Of a stretch of DNA of 64,000 nucleotides, positions 43,611 through 52,196 are shown in pieces (within the stretch, counting starts at the first letter, position 1; every line of letters starts with the position of its first letter). The DNA is taken from assembly GCF_033880585.1 (NCBI RefSeq), contig NZ_CP137624.1, positions 3,879,501-3,943,500 of the forward strand, read 5' to 3'. This DNA comes from Lysinibacillus louembei (lineage in GTDB: Bacteria; Bacillota; Bacilli; Bacillales_A; Planococcaceae). The notes under the pieces were generated by a model. It was not told the origin of the DNA and made no database searches. It was given only the letters and a program-made list of their open reading frames with translations. A program made the translations under genes and the position numbers.

Positions 43611-44489
43611 TACGCATTTTTCCGTTTTAAAGTGAGAAAATAAGTAGCACCCTCCTATAACAAGAAGTCCCCCCATCACTTGTACTGAGGTCAATTGCTC
43701 TCCTAACAAAAGAAGTGCCAAAATAGCAGTAAAAATCGGATTGAAATTCAAAAAAACTCCCGCTGTTGTTGCTCCTAATTTTTGTACCCCTACATTCCAC
43801 AACAGCATGCAAACAACCGTTGAAATAATCCCTGTATAAAGCAACGCTTGAATAAAGGAAGTATTGATATTCGTAACAGAAAAGCTTGCCACATTAAAAG
43901 GTAATAAAATAATAAGTCCAAAAATTCCTGCATATAACGTACATAGTAACGGAGAAACAATTTGCATTGCCCACTTACTACAAATAGAATAAATACCCCA
44001 TATGCAAACCGCCACAATCATCCATACATCTCCTATGTTAAAGCCAACTGATAGAAGCATCCCTAGCTTTCCTTGCGTCAAGACTAAAATAACCCCAAAT
44101 AGCGAAAGTAGCACTGCACCTATTTGCCAAATAGTAATCTTCTCTTTTAGAAAGATCAAGGAGAAAATAGCAATTGATATCGTATTTAATGTTGAAATTA
44201 AACCTGCATTTGTTGAAGTTGTATGCTCTAGCGCTAAAAACTGACAAATATTAAATAAAACAACCCCTGTTAGTCCCATTAAAAATAGTGGTAGCAATGC
44301 TTGGCGTGGAGGCAACAGCTTTTTTTCTTTCCACCATACGATTGGCAACAGGCAAACAACCGCAATCAACCATCTTAGGCTTGTCAACGTCATCGGAGAA
44401 GCATGTTCTACAAGCGATTTACTAACAACAAAATTTCCTCCCCAAAATAAACTTGTCACAAGCAATAATAATACATAACGGCTCGGCAT
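43602..44489 (-). CDS. EamA (DMT) family transporter
   Basis: Polytopic permease of 295 residues with ten hydrophobic segments in two EamA repeats (LFWGGNFVVSKSLVE and the second starting MIVAVCIWGIYSICSKWAM), as in amino-acid and metabolite exporters. The substrate is unknown. The start is ATG at 44489 after AAAGGAGC; the open 28 codons upstream are unlike the family. It is divergent from an Lrp-type regulator, which suggests amino-acid export under its control. Confidence 0.88.
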   Translation of the reverse strand: MPSRYVLLLLVTSLFWGGNFVVSKSLVEHASPMTLTSLRWLIAVVCLLPIVWWKEKKLLPPRQALLPLFLMGLTGVVLFNICQFLALEHTTSTNAGLISTLNTISIAIFSLIFLKEKITIWQIGAVLLSLFGVILVLTQGKLGMLLSVGFNIGDVWMIVAVCIWGIYSICSKWAMQIVSPLLCTLYAGIFGLIILLPFNVASFSVTNINTSFIQALLYTGIISTVVCMLLWNVGVQKLGATTAGVFLNFNPIFTAILALLLLGEQLTSVQVMGGLLVIGGCYLFSHFKTEKCVRL

Positions 44490-44546
44490 TCCCTTTAGCT
44501 CCTTTCCCCATTGAACATAGAGCATTGCACAATGACATTTGTATTT

Positions 44547-44575
44547 AGTATAATAGATTCGTTCACACAGCAAAA
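44547..44575 (-). promoter_or_regulatory. Candidate promoter of the EamA gene
   Basis: TTTTGC (44575-44570), a 17-base spacer and TATACT (44552-44547) on the minus strand; the -35 is weak. Confidence 0.45.
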
Positions 44576-44701
44576 TAACATTCTTTTAAAGCCTATAAAA
44601 ACAAAATAAAATTAAGTAAAGACTAATATTAATAAAATAAAATTCAAAATACATATTAGAAATAGCTTGAAATTTGAATGATTATTAAGGAGAGATTTTT
44701 G

Positions 44702-45187
44702 ATGGAGTCATATGTAAGTAAAGTGTTAGATGCGATTGATTTCGAAATTTTAGATTTACTTCAAAAAGAATCACATATTAGCAATGCGGAATTAGCAAGG
44801 CGTGTAAATTTATCGTCACCAGCTACACATGCTAGAATTAAACGACTAGAAAGCGAGGGCTTTATCGAAAGACAAGTAGCTATTCTAAACCAAGAAAAGC
44901 TCGGCTTCGATTTACTTTGCTATATTTTTATTAGCACAAATATCCATCAATCTGAGCTACTAGAAAAACTCGAAGGCTCTTTAGCAACAATGGCTGAAAT
45001 ATTGGAGTGTCACTGTTTAACGGGGGAACACGATTATTTATTAAAGGTGGTCATTCGCGATCGTAAAGAATTAGATTACTTTATCAGAAAGCTAAACACA
45101 CTTGGTATATCTAAAATCCAAACAAATTTATCATTAAGAGAAGTAAAAAATTCGACCATTTTACCAATCATCAATCATGAGCAATAA
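44702..45187 (+). CDS. Lrp/AsnC family transcriptional regulator
   Basis: Regulator of 161 residues: an N-terminal winged helix (IDFEILDLLQKESHISNAELARRV, then LSSPATHARIKRLESEG) and a C-terminal RAM ligand domain (ECHCLTGEHDYLLKVVIRD, LNTLGISKIQTNL). The start is ATG at 44702 after AAGGAGAG. The divergent EamA transporter is the likely target. A hairpin (45199-45228) follows. Confidence 0.92.
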   Translation: MESYVSKVLDAIDFEILDLLQKESHISNAELARRVNLSSPATHARIKRLESEGFIERQVAILNQEKLGFDLLCYIFISTNIHQSELLEKLEGSLATMAEILECHCLTGEHDYLLKVVIRDRKELDYFIRKLNTLGISKIQTNLSLREVKNSTILPIINHEQ

Positions 45188-45198
45188 CATAAAAAAGA

Positions 45199-45228
45199 GG
45201 GCGTCCGAAAAGTCATTTTGGGACGCCC
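45199..45228 (+). terminator. Terminator downstream of the Lrp gene
   Basis: GGGCGTCC (45199-45206) pairs with GGACGCCC (45221-45228), with an inner AAAA/TTTT pair; the T run after it is short (CCTTTG). Confidence 0.6.
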
Positions 45229-45232
45229 CCTT

Positions 45233-45350
45233 TGCGACGAGGATGGTGACAATTTGCTCCTGCGATTACTCGTCGCAGTTAAAAACATTTGCTCCTGCGA
45301 TTACTCGTCGCAGAAAAGCTCTATTGTGACAACCGCAGGAGCACAATTTT
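45233..45350. repeat. Intergenic direct and inverted repeat cluster
   Basis: A 27-base unit containing TGCTCCTGCGATTACTCGTC occurs twice (45253-45279 and 45288-45314). TGCGACGAG (45233-45241) is complementary to CTCGTCGCA in both units (45270-45278, 45305-45313). A related unit lies inverted at about 45328-45350 (GTGACAACCGCAGGAGCACA). The sequence can form alternative hairpins. Confidence 0.8.
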
Positions 45351-45372
45351 AATCAAAAATTGATTATGTAAA

Positions 45373-45416
45373 AAAGCGGAGCTGTTCAGAAAGTTCACTT
45401 TCTGGACAGCCCCTTT
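45373..45416 (-). terminator. Terminator downstream of the DUF420 gene
   Basis: On the minus strand GGGGCTGTCCAGAAAG pairs with CTTTCTGAACAGCTCC (one mismatch), then GCTTTTTT, directly after the stop. Confidence 0.85.
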
Positions 45417-45878
45417 TTAAAATCCTAAAATCGCCTTAATAACCGAAGTTGTTTCTCCACCTTTGTAAATTACATATAACAGCATGTACACTGCTACACC
45501 TGTAATCGCTACGAAAAACCAAATAAGGCTTGTAATTGGTCCAATTCGACGGTGTAATTTTAAATTTGTTTTTAAACCAGATAAAATGCTAACGATACCA
45601 AATACCGCTCCAACTGTAGCTAAAATAATATGGAAAATTAAAAAGAACGTATAGTATCCTTTCACTTCATCAGGTCCGCCGAAAGCTGTATTGCCAACAA
45701 AAATTGTACGAGATGCATAAATAATAAAGAAGATTAACGCCGCAACACCTGCTGCTAGCATCACCTTTTTATGTGCTTCTATTTTGCGCTTATAAATTAA
45801 ATACCACCCAATCGCAACTAAAACTGCACTAATTACGATAAACGTTGTACTAATTGTAGGTAAAATCGGTACACCCAT
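45417..45878 (-). CDS. DUF420 membrane protein (YozB/CtaM-like)
   Basis: Membrane protein of 153 residues with four helices and three conserved histidines (KIEAHKKVML, FLIFHIILA, LKLHRRIGP), the mark of DUF420. S. aureus CtaM, a homologue, is needed for heme A oxidase assembly; YozB is the Bacillus relative. It lies 24 bases after ctaG and is probably cotranscribed, fitting an assembly role for the caa3 oxidase. Confidence 0.88.
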   Translation of the reverse strand: MGVPILPTISTTFIVISAVLVAIGWYLIYKRKIEAHKKVMLAAGVAALIFFIIYASRTIFVGNTAFGGPDEVKGYYTFFLIFHIILATVGAVFGIVSILSGLKTNLKLHRRIGPITSLIWFFVAITGVAVYMLLYVIYKGGETTSVIKAILGF

Positions 45879-45901
45879 TTTTCATTCTCCAACTCTCTGT
45901 C

Positions 45902-46816
45902 TTATTTATAAATTGTTTGCTCTTGAAATTCTTTTAATGCTTTCGCTGTAATTTCATCAGGGTCTTTTCTTTCACTGTTCCACCATATACGGAACACTCT
46001 AGCTAAAATAACAGCAAAAATAATTTCCTGAATAATTTTCATCAGCACACCACCGACTTGCTGGTCGCTCAGTGGGCTCATCGATGAAAACAGCTCTGGT
46101 CCTGATAATGTTAAGCCAGATAACGTAGATTGAGGTACACATAGCTCCATCGCTTTCAGCCATACATCCGCATCTGTATACGTTGCGTACATCGGGTTTG
46201 ATGCAAAGATAATTAACGCACAAGCTGGTGTAATTAATACGGCATTCCCAATAATATAAGCAATTTTATACAGTGGCTTTAATTGATGCTGCCCCTCTAC
46301 CATGTTTAATAACGGCCAGTACATAAAAATAGCTGAGACAAATAAAATAAATGTGTATAAGCCATGCAACGTTTCATCTAGCTTAATCGTATCAAAAATT
46401 GATGGGATATGATAAAACGAAAATAATGCAATAAACACAAATATAGCTACAAGCGGCTGTGTAAAGATTTTAAAAATCTTTCGAATCACAGGTGCATGGA
46501 CCACAACATTCCACACCCACCATGGTATTCCCTTTATTAAAAAAATCGGGATTAGCAATAATAAAAATGCCATTTGTACCATATGAACAGTAAACATAAT
46601 ATGACCTAGCAAATCGACTGGTGAGCCTTTAATAATATAAAGAGTAATCATGGCTAATATAAAGTAAATCGCTTCACTTCTCTTCAAAGGCTCGCTCACT
46701 TTAAAATCTTTGCGCCATGTCACAGTAACTAAAAAATAGACAACAGTTAAAAATATGATGACCCCAATAAAATAAGGGCTCCATAAAGCTTGAAATCCAA
46801 AAATGCTCAATGGCAT
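45902..46816 (-). CDS. ctaG: Cytochrome c oxidase assembly factor CtaG
   Basis: Polytopic membrane protein (caa3-type CtaG) of 304 residues with seven hydrophobic segments, needed for caa3 oxidase formation, probably in copper delivery. Features are HIMFTVHMVQMAFLLLLIP, SFYHIPSIFDTI, TLHGLYTFILF and MWPLLN-like (FMYWPLLNMVEGQHQL). The start is ATG at 46816 after AAAGGAGC. In B. subtilis it follows ctaF directly; here dapF-dapL lies between. Confidence 0.92.
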   Translation of the reverse strand: MPLSIFGFQALWSPYFIGVIIFLTVVYFLVTVTWRKDFKVSEPLKRSEAIYFILAMITLYIIKGSPVDLLGHIMFTVHMVQMAFLLLLIPIFLIKGIPWWVWNVVVHAPVIRKIFKIFTQPLVAIFVFIALFSFYHIPSIFDTIKLDETLHGLYTFILFVSAIFMYWPLLNMVEGQHQLKPLYKIAYIIGNAVLITPACALIIFASNPMYATYTDADVWLKAMELCVPQSTLSGLTLSGPELFSSMSPLSDQQVGGVLMKIIQEIIFAVILARVFRIWWNSERKDPDEITAKALKEFQEQTIYK

Positions 46817-46984
46817 AATACCGCGCTCCTTTAACTTCAATATCTCTATTATAAAGCGCTATAACCATTAACATCAATAGAAGAACTATGACAATTAAAG
46901 TAATTTTGATAAGTAGACATCATCGAGTGAGAAAAAACACTTTCTCGGCATAACAATTATCTAAATTTAGCATTATTTCTGATA

Positions 46985-47014
46985 TTGACAGACAAAACAT
47001 ATGTACTGTATGAT
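46985..47014 (+). promoter_or_regulatory. Sigma-A promoter of dapF-dapL
   Basis: TTGACA (46985-46990), an 18-base spacer and TATGAT (47009-47014), about 55 bases before dapF. No lysine riboswitch fold is apparent in the short leader. Confidence 0.7.
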
Positions 47015-47068
47015 TTAACACATTAAAACTACAGAATATGTTTAGCATATTCAAGAAAGGATGAATAT

Positions 47069-47908
47069 ATGGAATTAAAATTCACAAAAATGCAAGGTCT
47101 AGGAAATGATTATATTTATATCAATTGCTTCGAAGCTGAAATTAACTCACCTGAAGCCCTTGCTATTAAGCTGTCCGATAGACATTTTGGAATCGGGGGC
47201 GATGGCATTGTTTTAATACTTCCTTCCAATGTAGCTGATGCAAAAATGCGAATGTTTAACATTGATGGCAGTGAAGGAAAAATGTGTGGAAATGCGATAA
47301 GATGTGTTGCGAAATACTTATATGATTACAACATTGTAGCAAAAGAAGAACTAACAGTCGAAACGCTTTCAGGTATTAAAACACTTAGCCTTTACATAGA
47401 AAATGGAGCTGTAGAAAATGTAATGGTTGATATGGGGAAAGCTGAGCTTCTTCCAGAAAAAATACCTGTTTTATTGTCAGGAGAAGGCATTATCGCTGAG
47501 CCTGTGACAATTGGAACAGAAAATTATGAGATTACATGTGTATCGATGGGAAATCCTCACTGTGTCGTATTTAAGGACCATATAGATGATTTAGACCTAC
47601 CAAAGCTTGGACCTTTATTTGAAAATAGTCCTCTTTTCCCTGACCGTATAAACACTGAATTTATCGAGGTCGTAGAGCGCAATGTTTTAAAAATGAGGGT
47701 ATGGGAGCGCGGCAGTGGTGAAACACTTGCCTGTGGAACTGGTGCATGTGCCTCGGCAGTAGCGGCAGTTTTAAACGGCTATTGTGAGAAAAATGTCGAT
47801 ATTCAAGTCCATCTTTTAGGTGGTATGCTCACAATCCGATATACGGATGATACAGTCTGGATGACAGGTGGCTGTGCTAAAGTATTCGAAGGTACAATAA
47901 ATATATAA
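47069..47908 (+). CDS. dapF: Diaminopimelate epimerase
   Basis: Converts LL-DAP to meso-DAP in lysine and peptidoglycan synthesis; 279 residues. Two catalytic cysteines are present, in GKMCGNAIRC and LACGTGACAS. Other family parts are KMQGLGNDYIYI, GIGGDGIVLI, MGNPHCVVF and ERGSGETLACG. It forms an operon with dapL, 29 bases downstream, and is foreign to the cta gene order of B. subtilis. Confidence 0.97.
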   Translation: MELKFTKMQGLGNDYIYINCFEAEINSPEALAIKLSDRHFGIGGDGIVLILPSNVADAKMRMFNIDGSEGKMCGNAIRCVAKYLYDYNIVAKEELTVETLSGIKTLSLYIENGAVENVMVDMGKAELLPEKIPVLLSGEGIIAEPVTIGTENYEITCVSMGNPHCVVFKDHIDDLDLPKLGPLFENSPLFPDRINTEFIEVVERNVLKMRVWERGSGETLACGTGACASAVAAVLNGYCEKNVDIQVHLLGGMLTIRYTDDTVWMTGGCAKVFEGTINI

Positions 47909-47937
47909 ATTAAACGATTCCTGAGGAGGAAAATCCA

Positions 47938-49116
47938 TTGAATATTAATCAACATTATTTAGAGCTTCAAGACAGCTACCTTTTTTCTCTCGTCACTAAA
48001 AAAGTAAATGCCTATAAAGAAAAAAACCCTAGCAAAGAAGTGATTCGACTAGGTATAGGCGATGTCACGCTACCTCTTGTTCCAGCCGTTGTGGAGGCCA
48101 TGCAAAAAGCCGTCGCTGAACAAGGCGAGAAAAGTACCTTTAAAGGTTATGGTGAAGAACAAGGCTATGAATTTCTTCGTCAAACAATTTGCCAATACTA
48201 CTCCGAAAAAAAAGTTTCTCTCTCTGATACAGAAGTTTTTATAAGTGATGGTGCAAAAAGTGATATTGGGAACATTCTCGATATTTTCGATATAGACAAC
48301 ACAGTTCTTATTCCTGATCCTGTCTATCCTGTTTATGTAGACACAAACGTGATGGCTGGTCGAAAAATCATTTATGCAAACGGTACTGTAGAAAATAACT
48401 TCTCTCCTCTTCCAGATGAAAATATAAAAGCAGATATTATTTACCTTTGCTCACCAAATAACCCTACAGGAGCAGTTTATAATAAAGAGCAGCTTGAAAG
48501 CTGGGTATCCTATGCACTAAAGCATGATGCTGTTATTCTTTTTGATAGTGCCTACGAAACATTTATTCAAGATGAAAGCTTACCTACAAGTATTTATCAA
48601 ATCGAAGGTGCAGAAAAATGTGCAATTGAATTTTGCTCTCTTTCTAAAACAGCTGGATTCACAGGAACACGCTGTGGCTATACAATCGTCCCACATGCGC
48701 TTATTCGTAATAATACGTCGCTTAATAAGCTATGGCTAAGAAGACAAACAACGAAATTTAACGGCGTTCCATATATTGTACAAAAGGGCGCAGAAGCTGT
48801 TTTTTCAAATGATGGCCTGCAACAAATTAAAGAAAACATCGCATATTATATGGAAAACGCCAAGCTTATTTCAGGAACACTGAAGGAGCTTAACATTTGG
48901 CATGTAGGCGGTGAAAACTCGCCGTATATTTGGCTGAAATGTCCGAACGATATGACATCATGGGATTACTTTGATTACCTTTTAGAAAATGCTCAAGTTG
49001 TTGGCACACCTGGCTCAGGGTTCGGCTCAAATGGCGAAGGATTTTTCAGACTTTCAGCTTTTGGAGAAAGAAAAAATGTGATAGAAGCAATGGAAAGATT
49101 GCGTAAACTGAAATAA
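47938..49116 (+). CDS. dapL: LL-diaminopimelate aminotransferase
   Basis: Class I/II PLP aminotransferase of 392 residues making LL-DAP directly from tetrahydrodipicolinate, bypassing the acyl-DAP steps. DapL hallmarks are NINQHYLELQDSYLFSLV at the N-terminus, IRLGIGDVTLPL, FKGYGEEQGYEFLR and SDGAKSDIGNI. The PLP lysine is in SLSKTAGFTGTRCGY, and CSPNNPTGAVY is typical. The start is TTG at 47938 behind GAGGAGG. Together with dapF it completes DAP synthesis from tetrahydrodipicolinate in two steps. Confidence 0.93.
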   Translation: MNINQHYLELQDSYLFSLVTKKVNAYKEKNPSKEVIRLGIGDVTLPLVPAVVEAMQKAVAEQGEKSTFKGYGEEQGYEFLRQTICQYYSEKKVSLSDTEVFISDGAKSDIGNILDIFDIDNTVLIPDPVYPVYVDTNVMAGRKIIYANGTVENNFSPLPDENIKADIIYLCSPNNPTGAVYNKEQLESWVSYALKHDAVILFDSAYETFIQDESLPTSIYQIEGAEKCAIEFCSLSKTAGFTGTRCGYTIVPHALIRNNTSLNKLWLRRQTTKFNGVPYIVQKGAEAVFSNDGLQQIKENIAYYMENAKLISGTLKELNIWHVGGENSPYIWLKCPNDMTSWDYFDYLLENAQVVGTPGSGFGSNGEGFFRLSAFGERKNVIEAMERLRKLK

Positions 49117-49123
49117 AATTTTT

Positions 49124-49168
49124 AAGAAGCAGTTTGAAAGGAAGTTATCTTTTTTCAAACTGCTTCTT
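49124..49168 (+). terminator. Terminator downstream of dapL
   Basis: AAGAAGCAGTTTGAAA (49124-49139) pairs with TTTCAAACTGCTTCTT (49153-49168), followed by TTTCATTTTT. Confidence 0.85.
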
Positions 49169-49187
49169 TTTCATTTTTACAGTAATG

Positions 49188-49227
49188 AAAAAGGTACTTG
49201 GCAAGTTAACTTGCCAAGTACCTTTTT
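49188..49227. terminator. Perfect 40-base palindromic terminator after ctaF
   Basis: Exact 20-base arms meet without a spacer (centre GTTAAC), with A and T runs at the ends, 11 bases past the ctaF stop; active on the minus strand and possibly both. Confidence 0.85.
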
Positions 49228-49238
49228 TGAAGCAACAA

Positions 49239-49580
49239 TTACCACCAAATAATTGTTAAGAAGCATAAGAAGAATGTGAAGGCGATAAAAGCGCCTCCCC
49301 ACATGAAGAATGAAATTACTCCGATGTGGTGACCATTTTTATCATCCATATGCATGAATGCATATAATTGCTGTACTACTTGAACACCAGCAAGCAATAA
49401 TACAAATGGCTTAACAAAGTTTGGTGCAAAATCTGCTACTGCTGATGCAAATGCTACGAAAGTTAATAAAATCATAATCGCAAATTGCGTTACTTGTGTG
49501 CGCATTTTTGCTGCATTTGCTTTACGATAATACTCTTGTTGGACTTGAGAACGAGCTTCGAAATGTGTATCGTGTGCCAT
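49239..49580 (-). CDS. ctaF: Cytochrome c oxidase subunit IV (CtaF)
   Basis: Small subunit of the caa3 oxidase, 113 residues with three membrane helices (about 30-50, 56-76, 90-110) and QQLYAFMHMDDKNGHHIG between the last two. It starts one base after the ctaE stop and ends the ctaC-ctaD-ctaE-ctaF operon at a palindromic terminator. Confidence 0.92.
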   Translation of the reverse strand: MAHDTHFEARSQVQQEYYRKANAAKMRTQVTQFAIMILLTFVAFASAVADFAPNFVKPFVLLLAGVQVVQQLYAFMHMDDKNGHHIGVISFFMWGGAFIAFTFFLCFLTIIWW

Positions 49581-49581
49581 A

Positions 49582-50217
49582 TTATCCTAACACTCCCATC
49601 AAGTAAACTACAGTAAAGATGAATACCCATACAACGTCAATAAAGTGCCAATAAAGCGATGCAATAAAGTACTTTGGTGCGTTGTATAAATTTAATCCAC
49701 GCTTCATATTACGGAAGATTAAACTAGAAATCCATACTAAACCGATAATAACGTGTAATCCGTGCGTTCCTACTAATGTAAAGAATGCTGAAGAATACGC
49801 TGAATGTGTGTAACCAAAGCCGATGTGTACATAGTGATAGAACTCGTAAATTTCAAGGCATAAGAAACCGATACCTAAAATTACTGTAATCCCCATCCAT
49901 GTTTGAACACCTTTAAAGTTAAAGTTTTTCATATGGTACATTGCGTACACTGATGTTAAAGATGATGTTAAAAGCAACATCGTCATTGCAAATGCTAAAG
50001 GTAACTCATAAAGTGCCTTCGCTGAATATTTTGTTAAATCCATACTAGCAGGACCTGAATCCTTTAACGCTAAGTATGTTGCAAAAAGACTTGCGAACAG
50101 AACAACCTCACAGGCAAGGAAAATCCAGAAGCCAACAAACTTATTTTTCCCTTCCATTGTTGCTTGTTCAGCATGCTCAGGCCAATTTTGAGGAGTGAAT
50201 TTAGTATTTAAATCCAT
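49582..50217 (-). CDS. ctaE: Cytochrome c oxidase subunit III (CtaE)
   Basis: Integral membrane subunit of 211 residues with five helices. It shows KNKFVGFWIFLACEVVLFASLF, HYVHIGFGYTHSAYSSAFFTLVGTHGLHV in two parts, and SLYWHFIDVVWVFIFT. Its ATG overlaps the last base of the ctaD stop (TAATG), so translation is coupled. Confidence 0.95.
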   Translation of the reverse strand: MDLNTKFTPQNWPEHAEQATMEGKNKFVGFWIFLACEVVLFASLFATYLALKDSGPASMDLTKYSAKALYELPLAFAMTMLLLTSSLTSVYAMYHMKNFNFKGVQTWMGITVILGIGFLCLEIYEFYHYVHIGFGYTHSAYSSAFFTLVGTHGLHVIIGLVWISSLIFRNMKRGLNLYNAPKYFIASLYWHFIDVVWVFIFTVVYLMGVLG

Positions 50218-52157
50218 TAGTTGTTCCCTCCTTTTTTACCTGCTGCACGGAATTGTGCTAAATCCTTCTCGATTGCTTCAACTTCAGCTACATGTACATG
50301 ATAGCCTAAGTCGTCTTTCAATGAACGAGTAATCATTGAACCAACTGTAATACCTAAACCTACAACAATTAAACCAACAGATAATGCTGGTGATACACTT
50401 TCTGCTGTACCTGCAAGTGCTTGTTTGCCCCATGGACTATATAATGCACCAAATGCAGCGATAAATGTACCGATTGACATAATTAACGGTAAAATTGAGT
50501 TGTTCGGCATATGAATATCGCCTAGTGGCTCAGCATAAACCATACCCTCTTTATTTCCTTCTTGCTTCTCAATCCAATATGGATCATATCCACGTACAAG
50601 TGGCGTTTGCTTAAAGTTATAGAATGGTAGTGGTGTTTCAAGTGCCCACTCAAGTGAACGTCCATCACCCCAGTAATCGCGACGATTAAGAGGTTCAGAT
50701 TTAATTGATAATAATACATTAAGTACTAATAAAATTACACCTACACCCATCATTGCAGCACCGATTGTTGAAATCATGTTGAATAAATCCCAACCTTGGT
50801 CTGGCATATATGTGAATACGCGACGTGGCATACCCATTAAGCCTAAGAAATGCTGTAAGAAGAATGTTAAATGGAACCCGATAAAGAAGATCCAGAAAGT
50901 TAATACACCTAGCTTTTCATTTAAAGCGCGGTTGAACATAATCGGCCAGTAGAAATGCGCTGCCCCGAATAATGCTGTAACGATACCACCTACGATTACG
51001 TAGTGGAAATGCGCTACGATAAAGTAAGAATCGTGTAATTGGTAATCAAGTGGTGCAGCAGCCTGCATAACCCCTGTTACCCCACCCGCTACGAATGACG
51101 GGATAAAGCCAAGTGCATAAAGCATTGGTACAGTAACTTTAATGGAGCCACCCCAGATTGTTAAAATCCAGTTGAACACTTTCATACCAGTAGGTACAGC
51201 AATTGTCATTGTTGCTACTGCAAAAATAGCGTTCGCTGTTGCACCAAGACCTGTTGTGAACATATGGTGAGCCCATACCATGAATCCTAAGAATCCGATT
51301 AAAATTGTAGCGAATACCATTGAAGAGTATCCGAATAAGCGTTTACGAGCGAATACTGGAATAATTTCAGAGAATAAACCGAACGCTGGTAATACTAAAA
51401 TGTAAACTTCAGGGTGACCAAAGATCCAGAATAAATGCTCCCAAATAATTGTGTTACCACCCATTGTATGTTCGAAGAAGTTAGCGCCAAACATACGGTC
51501 CACTAACATTAAGAATAAACCTACAGTAAGTGGAGGGAATGCGAATAAAATTAACGTACTTGACACTAATGATGTCCACGTAAATAGTGGCATACGCATA
51601 AATGTCATACCAGGTGCACGCATCGTAATAATTGTTACGATAAAGTTGATACCAGAAATTAGCGTACCAGCACCAGAAATTTGTAAACCAAGAACATAAA
51701 AGTCAATACCATGTCCTGGAGAATATAAAGATAATGATGCATATGAAGTCCAACCTGCATCAGGTGCTCCACCTAAGAAGAATGATAGGTGAAGGAAAAC
51801 TGCTCCTAGGAAGAATAACCAGAAACCTAGTGCATTTAAGAATGGGAACGCAACGTCACGTGCCCCAATTTGTAATGGTACAATGGCATTCATAAATGCA
51901 AACAGTAATGGTGTAGCAGCTAAAAATAGCATCGTTGTACCGTGCATTGTTAACAATTGGTTAAACATTCCCGCTGATACGAAAGTATTCTCTGGGAACA
52001 ATAGTTGAAATCGCATAAACAATGCTTCAAGTCCGGCAATAGCAAAGAATAGCGTACCGGCTGCTAAATACAAAATGGCGATTTTTTTATGGTCGACAGT
52101 CGTTAAATAGTCCCATACTTGTGCGCCAAATCCTTTTTTTTGTGCAACAGAGCTCAC
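50217..52157 (-). CDS. ctaD: Cytochrome c oxidase subunit I (CtaD)
   Basis: Catalytic heme-copper oxidase subunit, 646 residues. Heme a ligand His in LTMHGTTM and the CuB/cross-linked tyrosine region WIFGHPEVYILVLPAFG are present; other CuB histidines are in AHHMFTTG; heme ligands are in HDSYFIVAHFHYVIVGG. The proton-channel part FMNAIVPLQIGARDVAFP is intact. A longer frame begins at 52175 (TTG), but its first codons contain the AAGGAGG ribosome binding site of the GTG at 52157, the likely start. Confidence 0.97.
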   Translation of the reverse strand: MSSVAQKKGFGAQVWDYLTTVDHKKIAILYLAAGTLFFAIAGLEALFMRFQLLFPENTFVSAGMFNQLLTMHGTTMLFLAATPLLFAFMNAIVPLQIGARDVAFPFLNALGFWLFFLGAVFLHLSFFLGGAPDAGWTSYASLSLYSPGHGIDFYVLGLQISGAGTLISGINFIVTIITMRAPGMTFMRMPLFTWTSLVSSTLILFAFPPLTVGLFLMLVDRMFGANFFEHTMGGNTIIWEHLFWIFGHPEVYILVLPAFGLFSEIIPVFARKRLFGYSSMVFATILIGFLGFMVWAHHMFTTGLGATANAIFAVATMTIAVPTGMKVFNWILTIWGGSIKVTVPMLYALGFIPSFVAGGVTGVMQAAAPLDYQLHDSYFIVAHFHYVIVGGIVTALFGAAHFYWPIMFNRALNEKLGVLTFWIFFIGFHLTFFLQHFLGLMGMPRRVFTYMPDQGWDLFNMISTIGAAMMGVGVILLVLNVLLSIKSEPLNRRDYWGDGRSLEWALETPLPFYNFKQTPLVRGYDPYWIEKQEGNKEGMVYAEPLGDIHMPNNSILPLIMSIGTFIAAFGALYSPWGKQALAGTAESVSPALSVGLIVVGLGITVGSMITRSLKDDLGYHVHVAEVEAIEKDLAQFRAAGKKGGNN

Positions 52158-52196
52158 AACTTTAACCTCCTTCAAAGTTTCTATCTCTTGTAATTA

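Noticed and set aside
45253-45314. Short CRISPR made of two repeats
   Set aside because: Only two units with an 8-base gap, plus inverted partners; structure fits hairpins instead.
49188-49227. Perfect 40-base palindrome as a regulatory operator
   Set aside because: Its place right after ctaF, with A and T runs at the ends, is explained by a bidirectional terminator.
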